Source: Prevotella sp.
GTDB taxonomy: Bacteria > Bacteroidota > Bacteroidia > Bacteroidales > Dysgonomonadaceae
Direction: 5' to 3'
Assembly (NCBI GenBank): GCA_031285625.1
Contig: JAITVV010000090.1
Span: 1 to 35,246 of the forward strand
Length of the DNA: 35,246 bases
The notes beneath the pieces were generated by a model. It saw nothing but the letters and a program-made list of their open reading frames with translations, did not search any database and was not told the origin of the DNA. A program made the position numbers and the translations under genes. How positions within the stretch are numbered: the first letter of the stretch is position 1; the number at the start of each line of letters is the position of its first letter. Positions 9,371-18,226 of the stretch are shown here, one piece after another.

Positions 9371-9400
9371 TATTAGATTTGTATTAGATTTGTAGATTGG
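9371..9400 (+). promoter_or_regulatory. Tandem -7 boxes upstream of the metalloprotease gene
   Basis: The 11-base unit TATTAGATTTG occurs twice in perfect tandem (9371-9381 and 9382-9392), each containing a TAGATTTG -7 box (9374-9381, 9385-9392). A third, degenerate box TAGATTGG follows at 9393-9400. The ATG is at 9426, so leaders would be short. No TTG lies at the -33 distance of either box. Confidence 0.45.
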
Positions 9401-9425
9401 ACAAGACATACAAAACACAACAAAA

Positions 9426-11918
9426 ATGCAAAAACACACTATCTCCTCTATCCTGGTTTTCTTTATTGCCTGTTTTGGAATAAATGATCTACAAGCACAA
9501 AAGGTAATAAAGCTTGAAGCAAAACCAAATGCAGGACAAACCAAAAGTTTTTCTGCTTCAGAAAATGGAATCTTACCTCCGCAAATGCTGGAAGGAGTTG
9601 AAGAATACCGTGAATTTTACCCGAATCCCCAATTAAAAAGCGGATCAGATATACAAGTGGGCGATAGAATGGAAATCGACCTCAATTACTGGGATCTGGT
9701 CTATGGTACAGTAATTGCTGTTACCGAATATATTGATGGCATAACCGGTGTCAGGGTAAAAATGGATCCGGGAGAATTTGATTTTGATTTTTGGTATACT
9801 TATCTAGCCATATCAGATAAGGGAACGAGTTTAGTCGCCTATGACGCTCATAATGGAAGCCCTATTAAAATTATACGGTGGAATAATAAGTCATATCTAC
9901 TGAAATATAGTCAGGAATATATGAAGAAGCGCGCTTCATCTACATGCGGTGCAGATGATTTGCACACAGACGAAATTATACAAGAAGATTCAACCACTGA
10001 AACTATAAAATCGGAATTCAGGATAAAACCAAAAACCAAATCATCACCTACCTATTCTTTTCATGATTTGGAAAAAGAAGTTCCCCTTCGCGTAATGTAT
10101 GCATACACAACTGCAGCTGAAGAGGATTTCATATCCAAAGGACGGGATGTAGAACATGATGCCACCCTTAGCATGTTGGAATCACAACAGGCTCTGGATA
10201 ACTCACAAGTGGGGATTCGCCTTGAGTTTGCAGGTATATACAAATTGGGATACGGAAAAACAAGCTTGTCTACAATTCTTAGCGATGCGACGAAAAGCAG
10301 CACTCCTGAAATGGTAAAGTTAAATGCCGCCCGCAATGCTGAAGATATTGATGTGGTTGTTCTAGTAACAGGACAAAACAAAAGTGCCGGTGGAGGAAAT
10401 ATGGTTGCAGGACTGGCAAACCTTTTGTTGTCATATGCAGGTAGTCGTACAAGTTTGGGATTTGCCGCCATAGATTCTGATTATACTTGTGGCGATTTAT
10501 CCGTCATACATGAAGTAGCCCACACCCTTGGTTGCGAGCATCATAAGCAGCAAACAACCCAATCTGCAAATTGCCTCTTTTTTAAATATAGTTCGGCATG
10601 GAGAGGCGAAATAGACAGGTATTATGTAACATTGATGGGTTACCCTAGTTCTCAGGATGACGTATGGAATAAATACTCGAGACTTCCTTATTTTTCATCG
10701 CCTGATATAACACTGAAAGGTGTAGCCATCGGGAATGCTGAGCCTTCAAATAATGCGTTAGTATTAAAACAAACAAAACATATCGCTTCCACTTATGGAA
10801 AAGGCATGCGAATAATTGTTAACAAGAAAAGCGAATCATATGGCACCAATGGCAACTTAAAGCTCTCTGTATCTAAGCACGACTTTGAACTGAGACCCGG
10901 TGATCAGATAGTTTATTCCCGCACTCCCGGAAATTTACCCGGCACATATGAGACCAACGCCTACATAGAAGACACTGGAGGAAATGATGTTACTGACGAT
11001 GCATATTATCAAAGTTACATCTATATCTATTCATATCCTTTTGAGATCACACCCAGAAGATTGCCTATGCCAATAGTACAAAATAAAACTTATGATGGGA
11101 CAACAAAGGCTGATGTTGATTTCTCCAAAGTTCTAGAGGGAGTTTTAAATGAAGATGATGTTAGTATCGATTTAGATGGGTATTCTGTTGATTTTCTCAG
11201 TCCGAATGCAACAAAGTACAATACTAGTGTTAAACCCACCGGTAGCTTTAAATTAAAAGGAAGCAAAGCTTTTTGTTACGAAGCAGTTCAAATACCCGAA
11301 TATGTTTTGCTTGCCCGAATAAATCCTGCGCCACTTTCCATTACAGCTAAGAACATAGAGATAGAACCGGACACAGATCCTACCACAATAGACCTATCCA
11401 ATGCCTATACTATAACCGGGCTGGTAAATAATGAAACTGAGAGTGTATTGACCGGGAGTTTGACCATAAGTATCGACCCAAGTATTACATCATCCACTCC
11501 GGTAGGCACTTACAAAGGTGTTATCAAAATAGAAGGATATAGTGCAAATAATTATGACATAAGCTATACTTATGGAGATATTACTATCAAAGGACAAGGT
11601 ACAGAGCCGGAACCAACATCTGATGGATTAGTTACTATAGGTGTCGGTGAGCCTGCAGCAGCAGGAGCCATACTCCAGCTGAAAACTTTTCCTGATATAA
11701 AAGACGGTGGTGCTAACGCAAATCAGGGATTGCTTTTACCAAGGGTAAAACTAACCAAACAGGATAAATTATATCCAATGCTGGAAGACGGATATGACCC
11801 TGAACAGAATGAAATTCATATAGGACTTGTAGTATATAATGTAAATGAAGATCCATCAGAGAATCTTTCCATCGGGGTATATGTATGGAATGGAGATAAA
11901 TGGGGAAAACTGTATTGA
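9426..11918 (+). CDS. Secreted metzincin metalloprotease with YDG/MBG-type repeats
   Basis: An 830-residue exported protein. Residues 1-25 are a signal peptide ending LQAQ. The catalytic zinc motif HEVAHTLGCEH at 362-372 is a full HExxHxxGxxH metzincin motif, and the Met-turn is TLMGYP with M404. The catalytic domain spans about 220-455 and is reprolysin-like. Residues about 550-640 contain KTYDGTTKADVDFSKVLEGV, the signature of YDG repeats, followed at about 645-725 by an MBG-like beta-grasp repeat (PLSITAKNIEIEPD, then GYSANNYDISYTYGDITIKG). The last about 100 residues (GLLLPRVKLTKQDKLYPM, HIGLVVYNV, VYVWNGDKWGKLY) form a module repeated at the end of many Bacteroidales surface proteins. 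The substrate is unknown; extracellular or surface proteolysis is likely. Single gene with its own terminator. Confidence 0.85.
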   Translation: MQKHTISSILVFFIACFGINDLQAQKVIKLEAKPNAGQTKSFSASENGILPPQMLEGVEEYREFYPNPQLKSGSDIQVGDRMEIDLNYWDLVYGTVIAVTEYIDGITGVRVKMDPGEFDFDFWYTYLAISDKGTSLVAYDAHNGSPIKIIRWNNKSYLLKYSQEYMKKRASSTCGADDLHTDEIIQEDSTTETIKSEFRIKPKTKSSPTYSFHDLEKEVPLRVMYAYTTAAEEDFISKGRDVEHDATLSMLESQQALDNSQVGIRLEFAGIYKLGYGKTSLSTILSDATKSSTPEMVKLNAARNAEDIDVVVLVTGQNKSAGGGNMVAGLANLLLSYAGSRTSLGFAAIDSDYTCGDLSVIHEVAHTLGCEHHKQQTTQSANCLFFKYSSAWRGEIDRYYVTLMGYPSSQDDVWNKYSRLPYFSSPDITLKGVAIGNAEPSNNALVLKQTKHIASTYGKGMRIIVNKKSESYGTNGNLKLSVSKHDFELRPGDQIVYSRTPGNLPGTYETNAYIEDTGGNDVTDDAYYQSYIYIYSYPFEITPRRLPMPIVQNKTYDGTTKADVDFSKVLEGVLNEDDVSIDLDGYSVDFLSPNATKYNTSVKPTGSFKLKGSKAFCYEAVQIPEYVLLARINPAPLSITAKNIEIEPDTDPTTIDLSNAYTITGLVNNETESVLTGSLTISIDPSITSSTPVGTYKGVIKIEGYSANNYDISYTYGDITIKGQGTEPEPTSDGLVTIGVGEPAAAGAILQLKTFPDIKDGGANANQGLLLPRVKLTKQDKLYPMLEDGYDPEQNEIHIGLVVYNVNEDPSENLSIGVYVWNGDKWGKLY

Positions 11919-11932
11919 TAAAATATTTATCG

Positions 11933-11965
11933 AAAAAACCTGCATCAGATGGTGCAGGCTTTTTT
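11933..11965. terminator. Bidirectional terminator between protease gene and metG
   Basis: An A-run (11933-11938), stem CCTGCA/TGCAGG (11939-11944 with 11953-11958) and a T-run (11960-11965) form a terminator readable from both strands. The flanking genes converge on it. Confidence 0.8.
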
Positions 11966-11984
11966 ATTTTAATATAGTGATATA

Positions 11985-14027
11985 TTACCCTATCTGACTT
12001 CCCGGATTCACGTCCTTAGAAGGTTGTATAAGAAACAGATTACCTTCAGCATCTTCCACAGAAAGTATCATTCCCTGAGATTCTACTCCTTTTAATTTAC
12101 GTGGTTCAAGATTAGCAATAAAACAAACCTGTTTGCCTACCAGATTTTCCGGTTTATACCATGCAGCAATACCAGAAATAATTGTACGTTTATTCATTCC
12201 GTCATCAATCAAGAATTGCAGTAACTTATCTGCTTTAGGTACTTTTATACATTCCAGTACAGTACCGACACGAAGATCCAGCTTTGCAAAATCATCAAAA
12301 GCTACATTTGCCTTCTGCGGAGCAACTTTTATTTCGACTTCCTGTTCATTTGCTTTTTTTGTATCCAACAGCTTTTGAATCTGCTTTTCTATCGTTTCAT
12401 CTTCGATCTTTGAGAATAACAATTCCGATTGATTCAATTGATGCCCTACAGGCAGTAAATTGATTTGTCCTAACTGATCCCATGTAAGATTATCCATATT
12501 AATAAACTGACGGATCTTCTTAACACTGAATGGCAGGAACGGCTCGAATGCGATAGAGAGATTAGCCGTAATTTGTAAGGATATATTTAATATCGTTTCC
12601 ACACGGGCCATATCTGTTTTAGCCAATTTCCATGGCTCTGTATCTGCCAGATATTTATTTCCGATACGTGCCAGATTCATAGCTTCTTTAAGGGCATCGC
12701 GGAAACGGTAATTTTCCAGATACGAACCCACTACTTCTTTTACATCGGCAAATTCTTTCAGTGTTTCTTTATCATAATCGGTCAATTCGTTAAGTTGCGG
12801 CACTTTATTATCAAAATACTTCTGGGTAAGTACCAATGCTCGATTGATAAAGTTTCCAAGTATAGCAACCAACTCATTATTATTACGAGCCTGGAAATCT
12901 TTCCAGGTAAAATCATTATCTTTTGTTTCCGGTGCATTAGCAGTCAGTACATAACGCAGAATATCTTGTTGCCCCGGAAAATCTTCCAGATACTCATGCA
13001 ACCACACAGCCCAGTTGCGCGAGGTAGATATTTTATCACCTTCCAGATTCAGAAACTCATTTGCAGGAACATTCTCCGGCAATATAAATGAGCCCTCGGC
13101 TTTCAGCATAGCAGGGAAAACAATACAATGGAATACAATATTATCCTTTCCAATAAAATGTACCAATTTGGTATCTCCCGATTTCCACCATTTTTCCCAA
13201 CTATCCGGAAACAGTTCGATTGTATTCGATATATATCCTATAGGAGCATCGAACCATACATAAAGTACTTTCCCTTTGGCATCCGGTAGTGGGATAGGCA
13301 CCCCCCAATCAAGATCGCGGCTTACCGCACGAGGTTGTAATCCCATATCGAGCCATGATTTGCACTGACCATATACATTTGATTTCCATTCCTTATGATC
13401 TTCCAATATCCACTGTCGAAGCCAGGATTCATGCTTATCCAGTGGTAAATACCAGTGTTTGGTTTCACGCATCACAGGTGTGGCACCGGATATGGTAGAA
13501 CGTGGATTTTTCAGGTCGGTAGGACTAAGGGAAGTACCGCACGATTCACATTGATCCCCATATGCATTTGGATTTCCACAATGTGGACATTCACCCATAA
13601 TATAGCGGTCGGCAAGAAACATCTGAGCTTCTTCATCGTAATATTGCTCACTTGTTTTTTCTTCAAACTCACCCTTATTGTAAAGTTTCAGAAAAAAATC
13701 TGAAGCTGTTTTTTTATGAATTTCAGAACTTGTACGGGAATAAATATCGAAAGCAATACCAAAATCCTCAAATGATTTTTTAATTAGTCCATGATACTTA
13801 TCTACAATATCCTGTGGTGTTACTCCTTCCTTTTTTGCGCGGATAGTAATAGGTACACCATGTTCGTCAGAACCTCCTATATGTATCACATCCTCGCCTT
13901 TCAGTCTGAGGTAACGCACATAAATATCTGCAGGAATATAAACTCCGGCAAGGTGTCCGATATGTACAGGCCCATTTGCATAAGGCAGGGCTGATGTAAC
14001 AAGGGTTCTGTTGTATTTCTTGGTCAT
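11985..14027 (-). CDS. metG: Methionyl-tRNA synthetase
   Basis: A 680-residue class I synthetase that charges tRNA-Met and initiator tRNA. The HIGH motif is HIGH at 22-25 (PVHIGHLAG). The KMSKS-equivalent is KISTS at 332-336. A zinc knuckle [18 protein letters not shown] lies near residues 145-165. The C-terminus (about 575-680: [25 protein letters not shown] and [16 protein letters not shown]) is the EMAPII-type tRNA-binding domain used for dimerisation and tRNA capture. Full-length arrangement, like E. coli MetG with the appended domain. Monocistronic, divergent from sstT and convergent with the metalloprotease gene. No tRNA leader or T-box is seen. Confidence 0.97.
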   Translation of the reverse strand: MTKKYNRTLVTSALPYANGPVHIGHLAGVYIPADIYVRYLRLKGEDVIHIGGSDEHGVPITIRAKKEGVTPQDIVDKYHGLIKKSFEDFGIAFDIYSRTSSEIHKKTASDFFLKLYNKGEFEEKTSEQYYDEEAQMFLADRYIMGECPHCGNPNAYGDQCESCGTSLSPTDLKNPRSTISGATPVMRETKHWYLPLDKHESWLRQWILEDHKEWKSNVYGQCKSWLDMGLQPRAVSRDLDWGVPIPLPDAKGKVLYVWFDAPIGYISNTIELFPDSWEKWWKSGDTKLVHFIGKDNIVFHCIVFPAMLKAEGSFILPENVPANEFLNLEGDKISTSRNWAVWLHEYLEDFPGQQDILRYVLTANAPETKDNDFTWKDFQARNNNELVAILGNFINRALVLTQKYFDNKVPQLNELTDYDKETLKEFADVKEVVGSYLENYRFRDALKEAMNLARIGNKYLADTEPWKLAKTDMARVETILNISLQITANLSIAFEPFLPFSVKKIRQFINMDNLTWDQLGQINLLPVGHQLNQSELLFSKIEDETIEKQIQKLLDTKKANEQEVEIKVAPQKANVAFDDFAKLDLRVGTVLECIKVPKADKLLQFLIDDGMNKRTIISGIAAWYKPENLVGKQVCFIANLEPRKLKGVESQGMILSVEDAEGNLFLIQPSKDVNPGSQIG

Positions 14028-14077
14028 ATGGTAAGTTAATTTTATATTTCGTATCCGCTAAAATTGTTTTTGTGGTG

Positions 14078-14085
14078 CAAAGATA
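14078..14085 (-). promoter_or_regulatory. Candidate -7 box for metG
   Basis: The minus strand reads TATCTTTG, a full TAnnTTTG match, 51 bases upstream of the metG ATG. A TTTG is present further upstream at 14099-14102 but only 13 bases away, too close for a -33 box. Confidence 0.4.
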
Positions 14086-14172
14086 AGCAACTTAGAGACA
14101 AAAAACACAGAACATAAATGGTTTTTGTTTACATGTTTATATTATCTTTAAAACTCCATTAAAATATTATCA

Positions 14173-15393
14173 ATGAATATAAAGAACTTTTTACTGCACG
14201 GAAATCTTGTCCTTCTTATATCAATAGGGTTATTTTTAGGTATACTATTAGGTCTATTTCTTCCTGAAATTGCAATCCAGGTTGGTGTATTAGGGGAGTT
14301 ATTTTTATCAGCGCTTAAGGCGGCCGCTCCAATTCTTGTATTCCTTCTAATAATATCCTCAATAACCAATCACAAAACCGGACAAAAAACCAGTATAAAA
14401 TCAGTATTGCTATTATATCTGCTGGGAACTTTCCTTGCTGCATTAATAGCTGTTGCTTCCAGCTTTTTATTTCCATCAACAATCACGCTAAAAACGGATA
14501 ATACTACAGAACTACTGCCTCCTTCCGGTATATTGGAAGTTATCAGGGATGTATTATTCAAAATTGTGGACAATCCTGTGAATGCAATTCTCAATCAGAA
14601 CTTTATAGGGATATTAGCATGGGCAATAGGAATAGGCTACTTTATGAGAAAAGCATCCGACAGTACCAAACTAATCTTCAGTGACCTTTCAGATGCAGTT
14701 ATCTTTATAATCAGGGTAATAATCCGATTTGCCCCTATCGGAATATTTGGACTGGTAGCATCGGCCATTGCCACAACAGGCCCAAAAACCTTATTGGAAT
14801 ATCTGCATGTAATTATGGTATTAGTAGGAACGATGCTATTTGTAGCATTAGTTATAAACCCATTGATTGTTTTCTGGAAGATAAGAAGAAACCCCTACCC
14901 TCTGGTATTTACTTGTCTTAAAGATAGTGGAATCACAGCATTCTTTACACGCAGTTCTGCTGCAAATGTTCCTGTAAATCTGGCGTTGGCTAAAAAACTA
15001 AAGTTAAATGAGGATACATATTCAGTAAGTATTCCATTAGGAGCCACAATCAATATGGAAGGCGCAGCAGTTACCATTACGGTACTTACTTTAGCTGCTG
15101 TTCATACATTAGGAATAGATGTCGACCTACCTACTGCAATACTCTTAAGTGTTATTTCTGCTTTGGGTGCCTGTGGTGCATCCGGAGTGCCGGGCGGATC
15201 ACTACTCCTTATTCCGGTAGCATGCAGTTTGTTTAACATACCGACTGATACGGCTATGCTTGTAGTTGGTGTAGGTATGACTATCAGTGTAATTCAGGAC
15301 TCTATGGAAACAGCATTAAACTCCTCTACTGATATATTATTTACAGCTGCAGCTTGTATAGCGGACGAAAAAAAGGATTTAAAATCACAATAA
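14173..15393 (+). CDS. sstT: Serine/threonine:sodium symporter SstT
   Basis: A 406-residue inner-membrane transporter of the dicarboxylate/amino acid:cation (DAACS) family, taking up serine and threonine with sodium. It follows the E. coli SstT pattern closely: [43 protein letters not shown], the serine-rich substrate loop [16 protein letters not shown], the sodium/substrate motif [13 protein letters not shown], and a C-terminal [21 protein letters not shown]. About eight transmembrane helices plus two re-entrant loops are expected. Single gene. A weak -7-like TATCTTTA lies at 14143-14150. The 3' end is only nine bases from the convergent winged-helix gene, with no room for a terminator. Confidence 0.95.
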   Translation: MNIKNFLLHGNLVLLISIGLFLGILLGLFLPEIAIQVGVLGELFLSALKAAAPILVFLLIISSITNHKTGQKTSIKSVLLLYLLGTFLAALIAVASSFLFPSTITLKTDNTTELLPPSGILEVIRDVLFKIVDNPVNAILNQNFIGILAWAIGIGYFMRKASDSTKLIFSDLSDAVIFIIRVIIRFAPIGIFGLVASAIATTGPKTLLEYLHVIMVLVGTMLFVALVINPLIVFWKIRRNPYPLVFTCLKDSGITAFFTRSSAANVPVNLALAKKLKLNEDTYSVSIPLGATINMEGAAVTITVLTLAAVHTLGIDVDLPTAILLSVISALGACGASGVPGGSLLLIPVACSLFNIPTDTAMLVVGVGMTISVIQDSMETALNSSTDILFTAAACIADEKKDLKSQ

Positions 15394-15402
15394 AGTTAGG
15401 CT

Positions 15403-15606
15403 TTACAAATTCAATTGAATATATAAATCCTCATCCCTTTCCAGAAAACTGATTCCATTTTCTTTGTACAGCCAACCTAATACCAGATGAACATATGCTC
15501 CCCTATAATTTGTTTTTTTCTGAATATACTCTGCTGAAACTATTCCCTCTCCGAATAATATTTCTTTTATTAGTATAGCATCAGTTTCAATAATTTCTTT
15601 TAACAT
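15403..15606 (-). CDS. Small winged helix-turn-helix protein (DUF2582 type)
   Basis: A 67-residue protein with the pattern of the short winged-helix family found across Bacteroidota: an N-terminal LKEIIETDAILIKEILFGEGIVSAEYIQKKTN (first helices), then RGAYVHLVLGWLYKENGISFLERDEDLYIQL (recognition helix and wing). Members in this family bind DNA or proteins, but no regulon is known here. The gene lies between sstT and a decayed region. Start ATG at 15606. Confidence 0.7.
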   Translation of the reverse strand: MLKEIIETDAILIKEILFGEGIVSAEYIQKKTNYRGAYVHLVLGWLYKENGISFLERDEDLYIQLNL

Positions 15607-15630
15607 CTGACTTCCTGTTTATTTATATTT

Positions 15631-16089
15631 TTACAGCCCCAACACTTGCTTCAACAACTTGTATCCATTCAGACTGATTTTCACCTCTGTGCCATTTCGC
15701 ATCTTCAGCAACTGATCTCTCTCTATTGTAAGATTAAGACTTTTTTTATTGTTAGCTTCATCACTCTATAATTCAGTATTGCAAAAAGATATAACCCGTA
15801 CAGGCATGCCCGCATGGGTTATAGTTATCTTATTAGCCTTTGCGCCATTTGTTTTAATTGCTATTGATATAACGCACAGCGAAGCCGACGGTACGGTAGC
15901 TACTGTTAGCCGGGCTAACGCTAGGGTAACGCCACAACTGCTAAAGTTCAGGGTGTATGCATCAGTGCTGCTAATACTGGTACTCCAGTCGTAGCTGTCT
16001 AAGCCTTGAATGTAAAATAGACCACTTCCATAGCCCCGGCTACCACTGTTAACACATCGGAGGAACAGATAAGCAAAAACTTCAGTAAA
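15631..16089 (-). pseudogene. FISUMP-like secreted protein relic with in-frame stop
   Basis: The minus strand stays open from 16089 to a TAG at 15766-15768, then continues in the same frame to a TAA at 15631-15633. The first part contains NSGSRGYGSGLFYIQG, DSYDWSTSISSTDAYTLNF and later PVRVIS, resembling the end of Fibrobacter succinogenes major paralogous (FISUMP) domains (typically YWSSTSxSTNAYxLxF and SVRCV). The part after the TAG reads SDEANNKKSLNLTIERDQLL to a final KLLKQVLGL and I do not recognise it. There is no start codon or signal peptide, and the 5' part meets an unrelated plus-strand relic at about 16057. I read it as a gene fragment. FISUMP assignment is tentative because the repeat is degenerate. 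Confidence 0.4.
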
Positions 16090-16481
16090 TTATATTCAGA
16101 TTTTCCAGAAGCTAGTAAAGAGAGATTATTTAAAATCGCTGTCCGGCAAGCAATAACAGATACTGCCAGCCTATATTTTTTTATAAGGAAGAAATAGGCA
16201 TCAAGGCTAAAGAATCATTTAATGATATATTGAATGAGTATAATGTAAAATATAATATATCCAGACCAATAAACAGATATGCCAAAGAATTGGTAATGGC
16301 GGCGTATCTAGATGCCTTTTACGCATAGTACCTGTACCTGAGCAGCCTGCCGGAATATAAAGGCTGCAAGTGGGAAAAATGGTATGCGCAAAATCCACTT
16401 TTCGAATTGATTAAAAACTTAGGAAGTATTAGTAATAAAGGGAATCTAATACTAAGGAGTGCCAGGCTATCAACTGGATAA
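16057..16481 (+). pseudogene. Degraded ORF with one frameshift and one amber stop
   Basis: From about 16057 the plus strand reads SEEQISKNFSKLYSDFPEAS and continues with ERLFKIAVRQAITDTASLYFF. At a run of seven T (16176-16182) the frame breaks; adding one T restores YKEEIGIKAKESFNDILNEY and RPINRYAKELVMAAYLDAFYA. An in-frame TAG at 16326-16328 is followed without frame change by YLYLSSLPEYKGCKWEKWYA to a TAA at 16479-16481. The coherent, charged sequence across both lesions suggests a once functional soluble protein of at least 140 residues. I do not recognise the family. No start codon is evident. Confidence 0.45.
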
Positions 16482-16600
16482 TTATATATTGAGCGGGCCT
16501 GTAATCCGATTTCAACTGAATAATTCATATAAGTATGACAAATATGACTGTGGGCTCATAACTTTAAATATCTAGGAACATTAACTAAAAACTGTCCATA

Positions 16601-16717
16601 ATGAAAACAATATTAATATTTATAATTCTACTGTTTAGTATGAATTCCAGTCTCAAAATACTATTACAACAATACTATTTAAATGCCTCCCCAATAGCCT
16701 GTCCTCTCCATGCCTGA
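16601..16717 (+). pseudogene. Truncated signal-peptide ORF, 38 aa
   Basis: ATG at 16601 opens MKTILIFIILLFSMNSSL, a good signal-peptide start, but the ORF then runs into the complement of the phosphodiesterase gene end and stops at 16717. It looks like the 5' stump of an exported protein gene whose remainder was lost. It may still be chance. Confidence 0.3.
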
Positions 16718-17553
16718 GGTACTTTCAATCCAAACATACGGGCTATTGTTGGAGCATAATCATAATCGATGATCACATTTTTTAGTTCATATCCTTTTTT
16801 GATTCCGGGACCACTAATAACGATTGGTATCTCCACCTCCTGTAATGATTTTTTACCATGCCCCTTACCGATTCCCCCATGATCGGAGATCACCATGATT
16901 ATAGTCTCTTTCTCAATACCGGCATCTTTTACTGCTTGTACTATCTTGCCGATACGTTCATCCACCTTTTTTAACATTGCATAATACTCCGGCATATCGT
17001 GTCCGGCTCCATGCCCTGTGTGATCGGGTTCGTCAAAATGAATAAAGGTAAAAGTCGGTTTTTCCCTTTTTATGATAGCAGCTGTAGTATCAGCCGTAAG
17101 GTCTTCATTCGATTTGGTAGGAATGACCAGATTGATAATGTCTTTTTCCAAGAGATGTTCAATGCCCTCCCAACTATAGATAACAGCTGTTTTGCTCTGC
17201 GGCATCTGTTCCCTCAGGATAGTGTAAATGGACGGGAATTTCCCGTACTGGCTGGTTACTACTGATGGAATTTCAGGCGTTTTACTACCCCATTCCGTGT
17301 ATCCGTGTAAGGTAGGGCTGGCTCCCATTAGTATCGATGCCCAGTTGACTGCACTGGACGATGGTAACACCGTTCGGGCTTTTGCCGACCATGATCCATT
17401 CTCTGCCAGTTTCTTCAGGTTAGGCATATCGGCTTTATGGTATGCATAAGCCCCAAACCCGTCGCAACCAATCACAACTACATGCTTTATATCAGAAGCA
17501 TCTAGCTTGAACACATAGGCGGATAACAGGATAAATATAAATATTCGTTTCAT
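16675..17553 (-). CDS. Secreted alkaline phosphatase-superfamily phosphodiesterase
   Basis: A 292-residue exported enzyme of the type I phosphodiesterase/nucleotide pyrophosphatase group. Residues 1-19 form a signal peptide. The first metal-binding Asp is in VVVIGCDGFG; the nucleophile region is LPSSSAVNWASILMGASP, with Ser in place of the Thr usual in NPP enzymes. The second metal site includes HFDEPDHTGHGAG, and SDHGG is the pair DH near residue 225; a further His is in GKGHGKKS. The end (DYDYAPTIARMFGL and PQAWRGQAI) is typical of the group. The protein is shorter than animal NPPs but similar to compact bacterial ones. It is divergent from the HTCS gene and shares its upstream region with HTCS-type operator motifs, so it may belong to the PUL regulon. 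Natural substrate unknown. Confidence 0.85.
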   Translation of the reverse strand: MKRIFIFILLSAYVFKLDASDIKHVVVIGCDGFGAYAYHKADMPNLKKLAENGSWSAKARTVLPSSSAVNWASILMGASPTLHGYTEWGSKTPEIPSVVTSQYGKFPSIYTILREQMPQSKTAVIYSWEGIEHLLEKDIINLVIPTKSNEDLTADTTAAIIKREKPTFTFIHFDEPDHTGHGAGHDMPEYYAMLKKVDERIGKIVQAVKDAGIEKETIIMVISDHGGIGKGHGKKSLQEVEIPIVISGPGIKKGYELKNVIIDYDYAPTIARMFGLKVPQAWRGQAIGEAFK

Positions 17554-17632
17554 AGATGTTTAATTGTTAAAAAACTAAATTTATAAATTAGATAAGCATA
17601 GCCTGATCCGACATTGCTGTACCTTTGTAAAA

Positions 17633-17640
17633 CAAAAGTA
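17633..17640 (-). promoter_or_regulatory. Candidate -7 box of the phosphodiesterase gene
   Basis: The minus strand reads TACTTTTG, a full TAnnTTTG match and identical to the box upstream of the DUF2264 operon (29182-29189). The nearest GTCCGG element starts ten bases further upstream (17650), overlapping the place of the -33 box. Confidence 0.5.
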
Positions 17641-17643
17641 TAA

Positions 17644-17735
17644 TAATACTTGTCCGGATAGGGATAATATCGTACGCACAAGGGCGTAATATTGTCCGGT
17701 AGAGTTTTTATCCCTCTGTTCGGACAAAATATGCG
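17644..17735. promoter_or_regulatory. Three GTCCG operator-like elements before the HTCS gene
   Basis: Site A1 is TTGTCCGGATAGGGATAA at 17650-17667 (plus). Site A2 has TTGTCCGG at 17692-17699 (plus), exactly 42 bases after A1. Site A3 is inverted: plus 17708-17727 reads TTATCCCTCTGTTCGGACAA, so A1 and A3 form an imperfect inverted repeat. All three match the elements between the two PUL arms at 29212-29284. I infer a binding region for the adjacent HTCS, allowing autoregulation and control of the phosphodiesterase gene. The rest of the 673-base intergenic region (17736-18226) is AT-rich; a short 66-residue ORF there looks spurious. Confidence 0.55.
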
Positions 17736-17857
17736 TGTCTGTTCGATATAATAATAAATTATTTATCCCCGAATGTAGGTGCGCAAAGATAATAATTTAT
17801 CAACAAATGCTAAAATTTGATGCGGTTGTCCTAATATTTTATTCTACTTTTATGTCG

Positions 17858-17865
17858 TACTTTTG
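17858..17865 (+). promoter_or_regulatory. Candidate -7 box for the HTCS gene
   Basis: TACTTTTG on the plus strand is a full TAnnTTTG match. It would give a leader of about 350 bases before the ATG at 18227. A TTGTCC lies at 17826-17831, 26 bases upstream, possibly another weak regulator site. Confidence 0.35.
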
Positions 17866-18226
17866 TTATGGTTTCTTGTTGATGAAATTACAGAAAAAAG
17901 AAATATCAGGAGGAACTCAGGCGGCTATTTCTTAAATCGGGACTTTCTTACACTTACTTAAGTATAAAGACGGAAAAAAGAAAACTTGACTTATGATTGA
18001 TTTTGTTATACCTTAGATCATGAAAATTATATTCATTAGTTATTAATGGTAATTAGTGTCCGGAGCAATCGATTGGTTATTAGTTATTTAATGTTTTTTT
18101 TAGTTAGGTGGAAATCTTGACTCTTAATAAATTAACTCCTTGATCACTAACGAATGGAGCGAAAGTTACTTCTCCGGCTACTGATTTGAATAATTTATAG
18201 CTTGATAACTTAACCTGAAATAAGAA

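Noticed and set aside
9393-9404. GGACAA near the metalloprotease start as another HTCS site
   Set aside because: Only six bases match, with none of the flanking A/T or GGG-TAAAA pattern.
15749-15994. 81-residue plus ORF with a hydrophobic stretch
   Set aside because: The opposite strand carries the more coherent FISUMP-like sequence; the hydrophobic run is its complement.
17735-17935. 66-residue plus ORF upstream of the HTCS gene
   Set aside because: It lies inside the regulatory region, overlaps a -7 box and shows no recognisable features.
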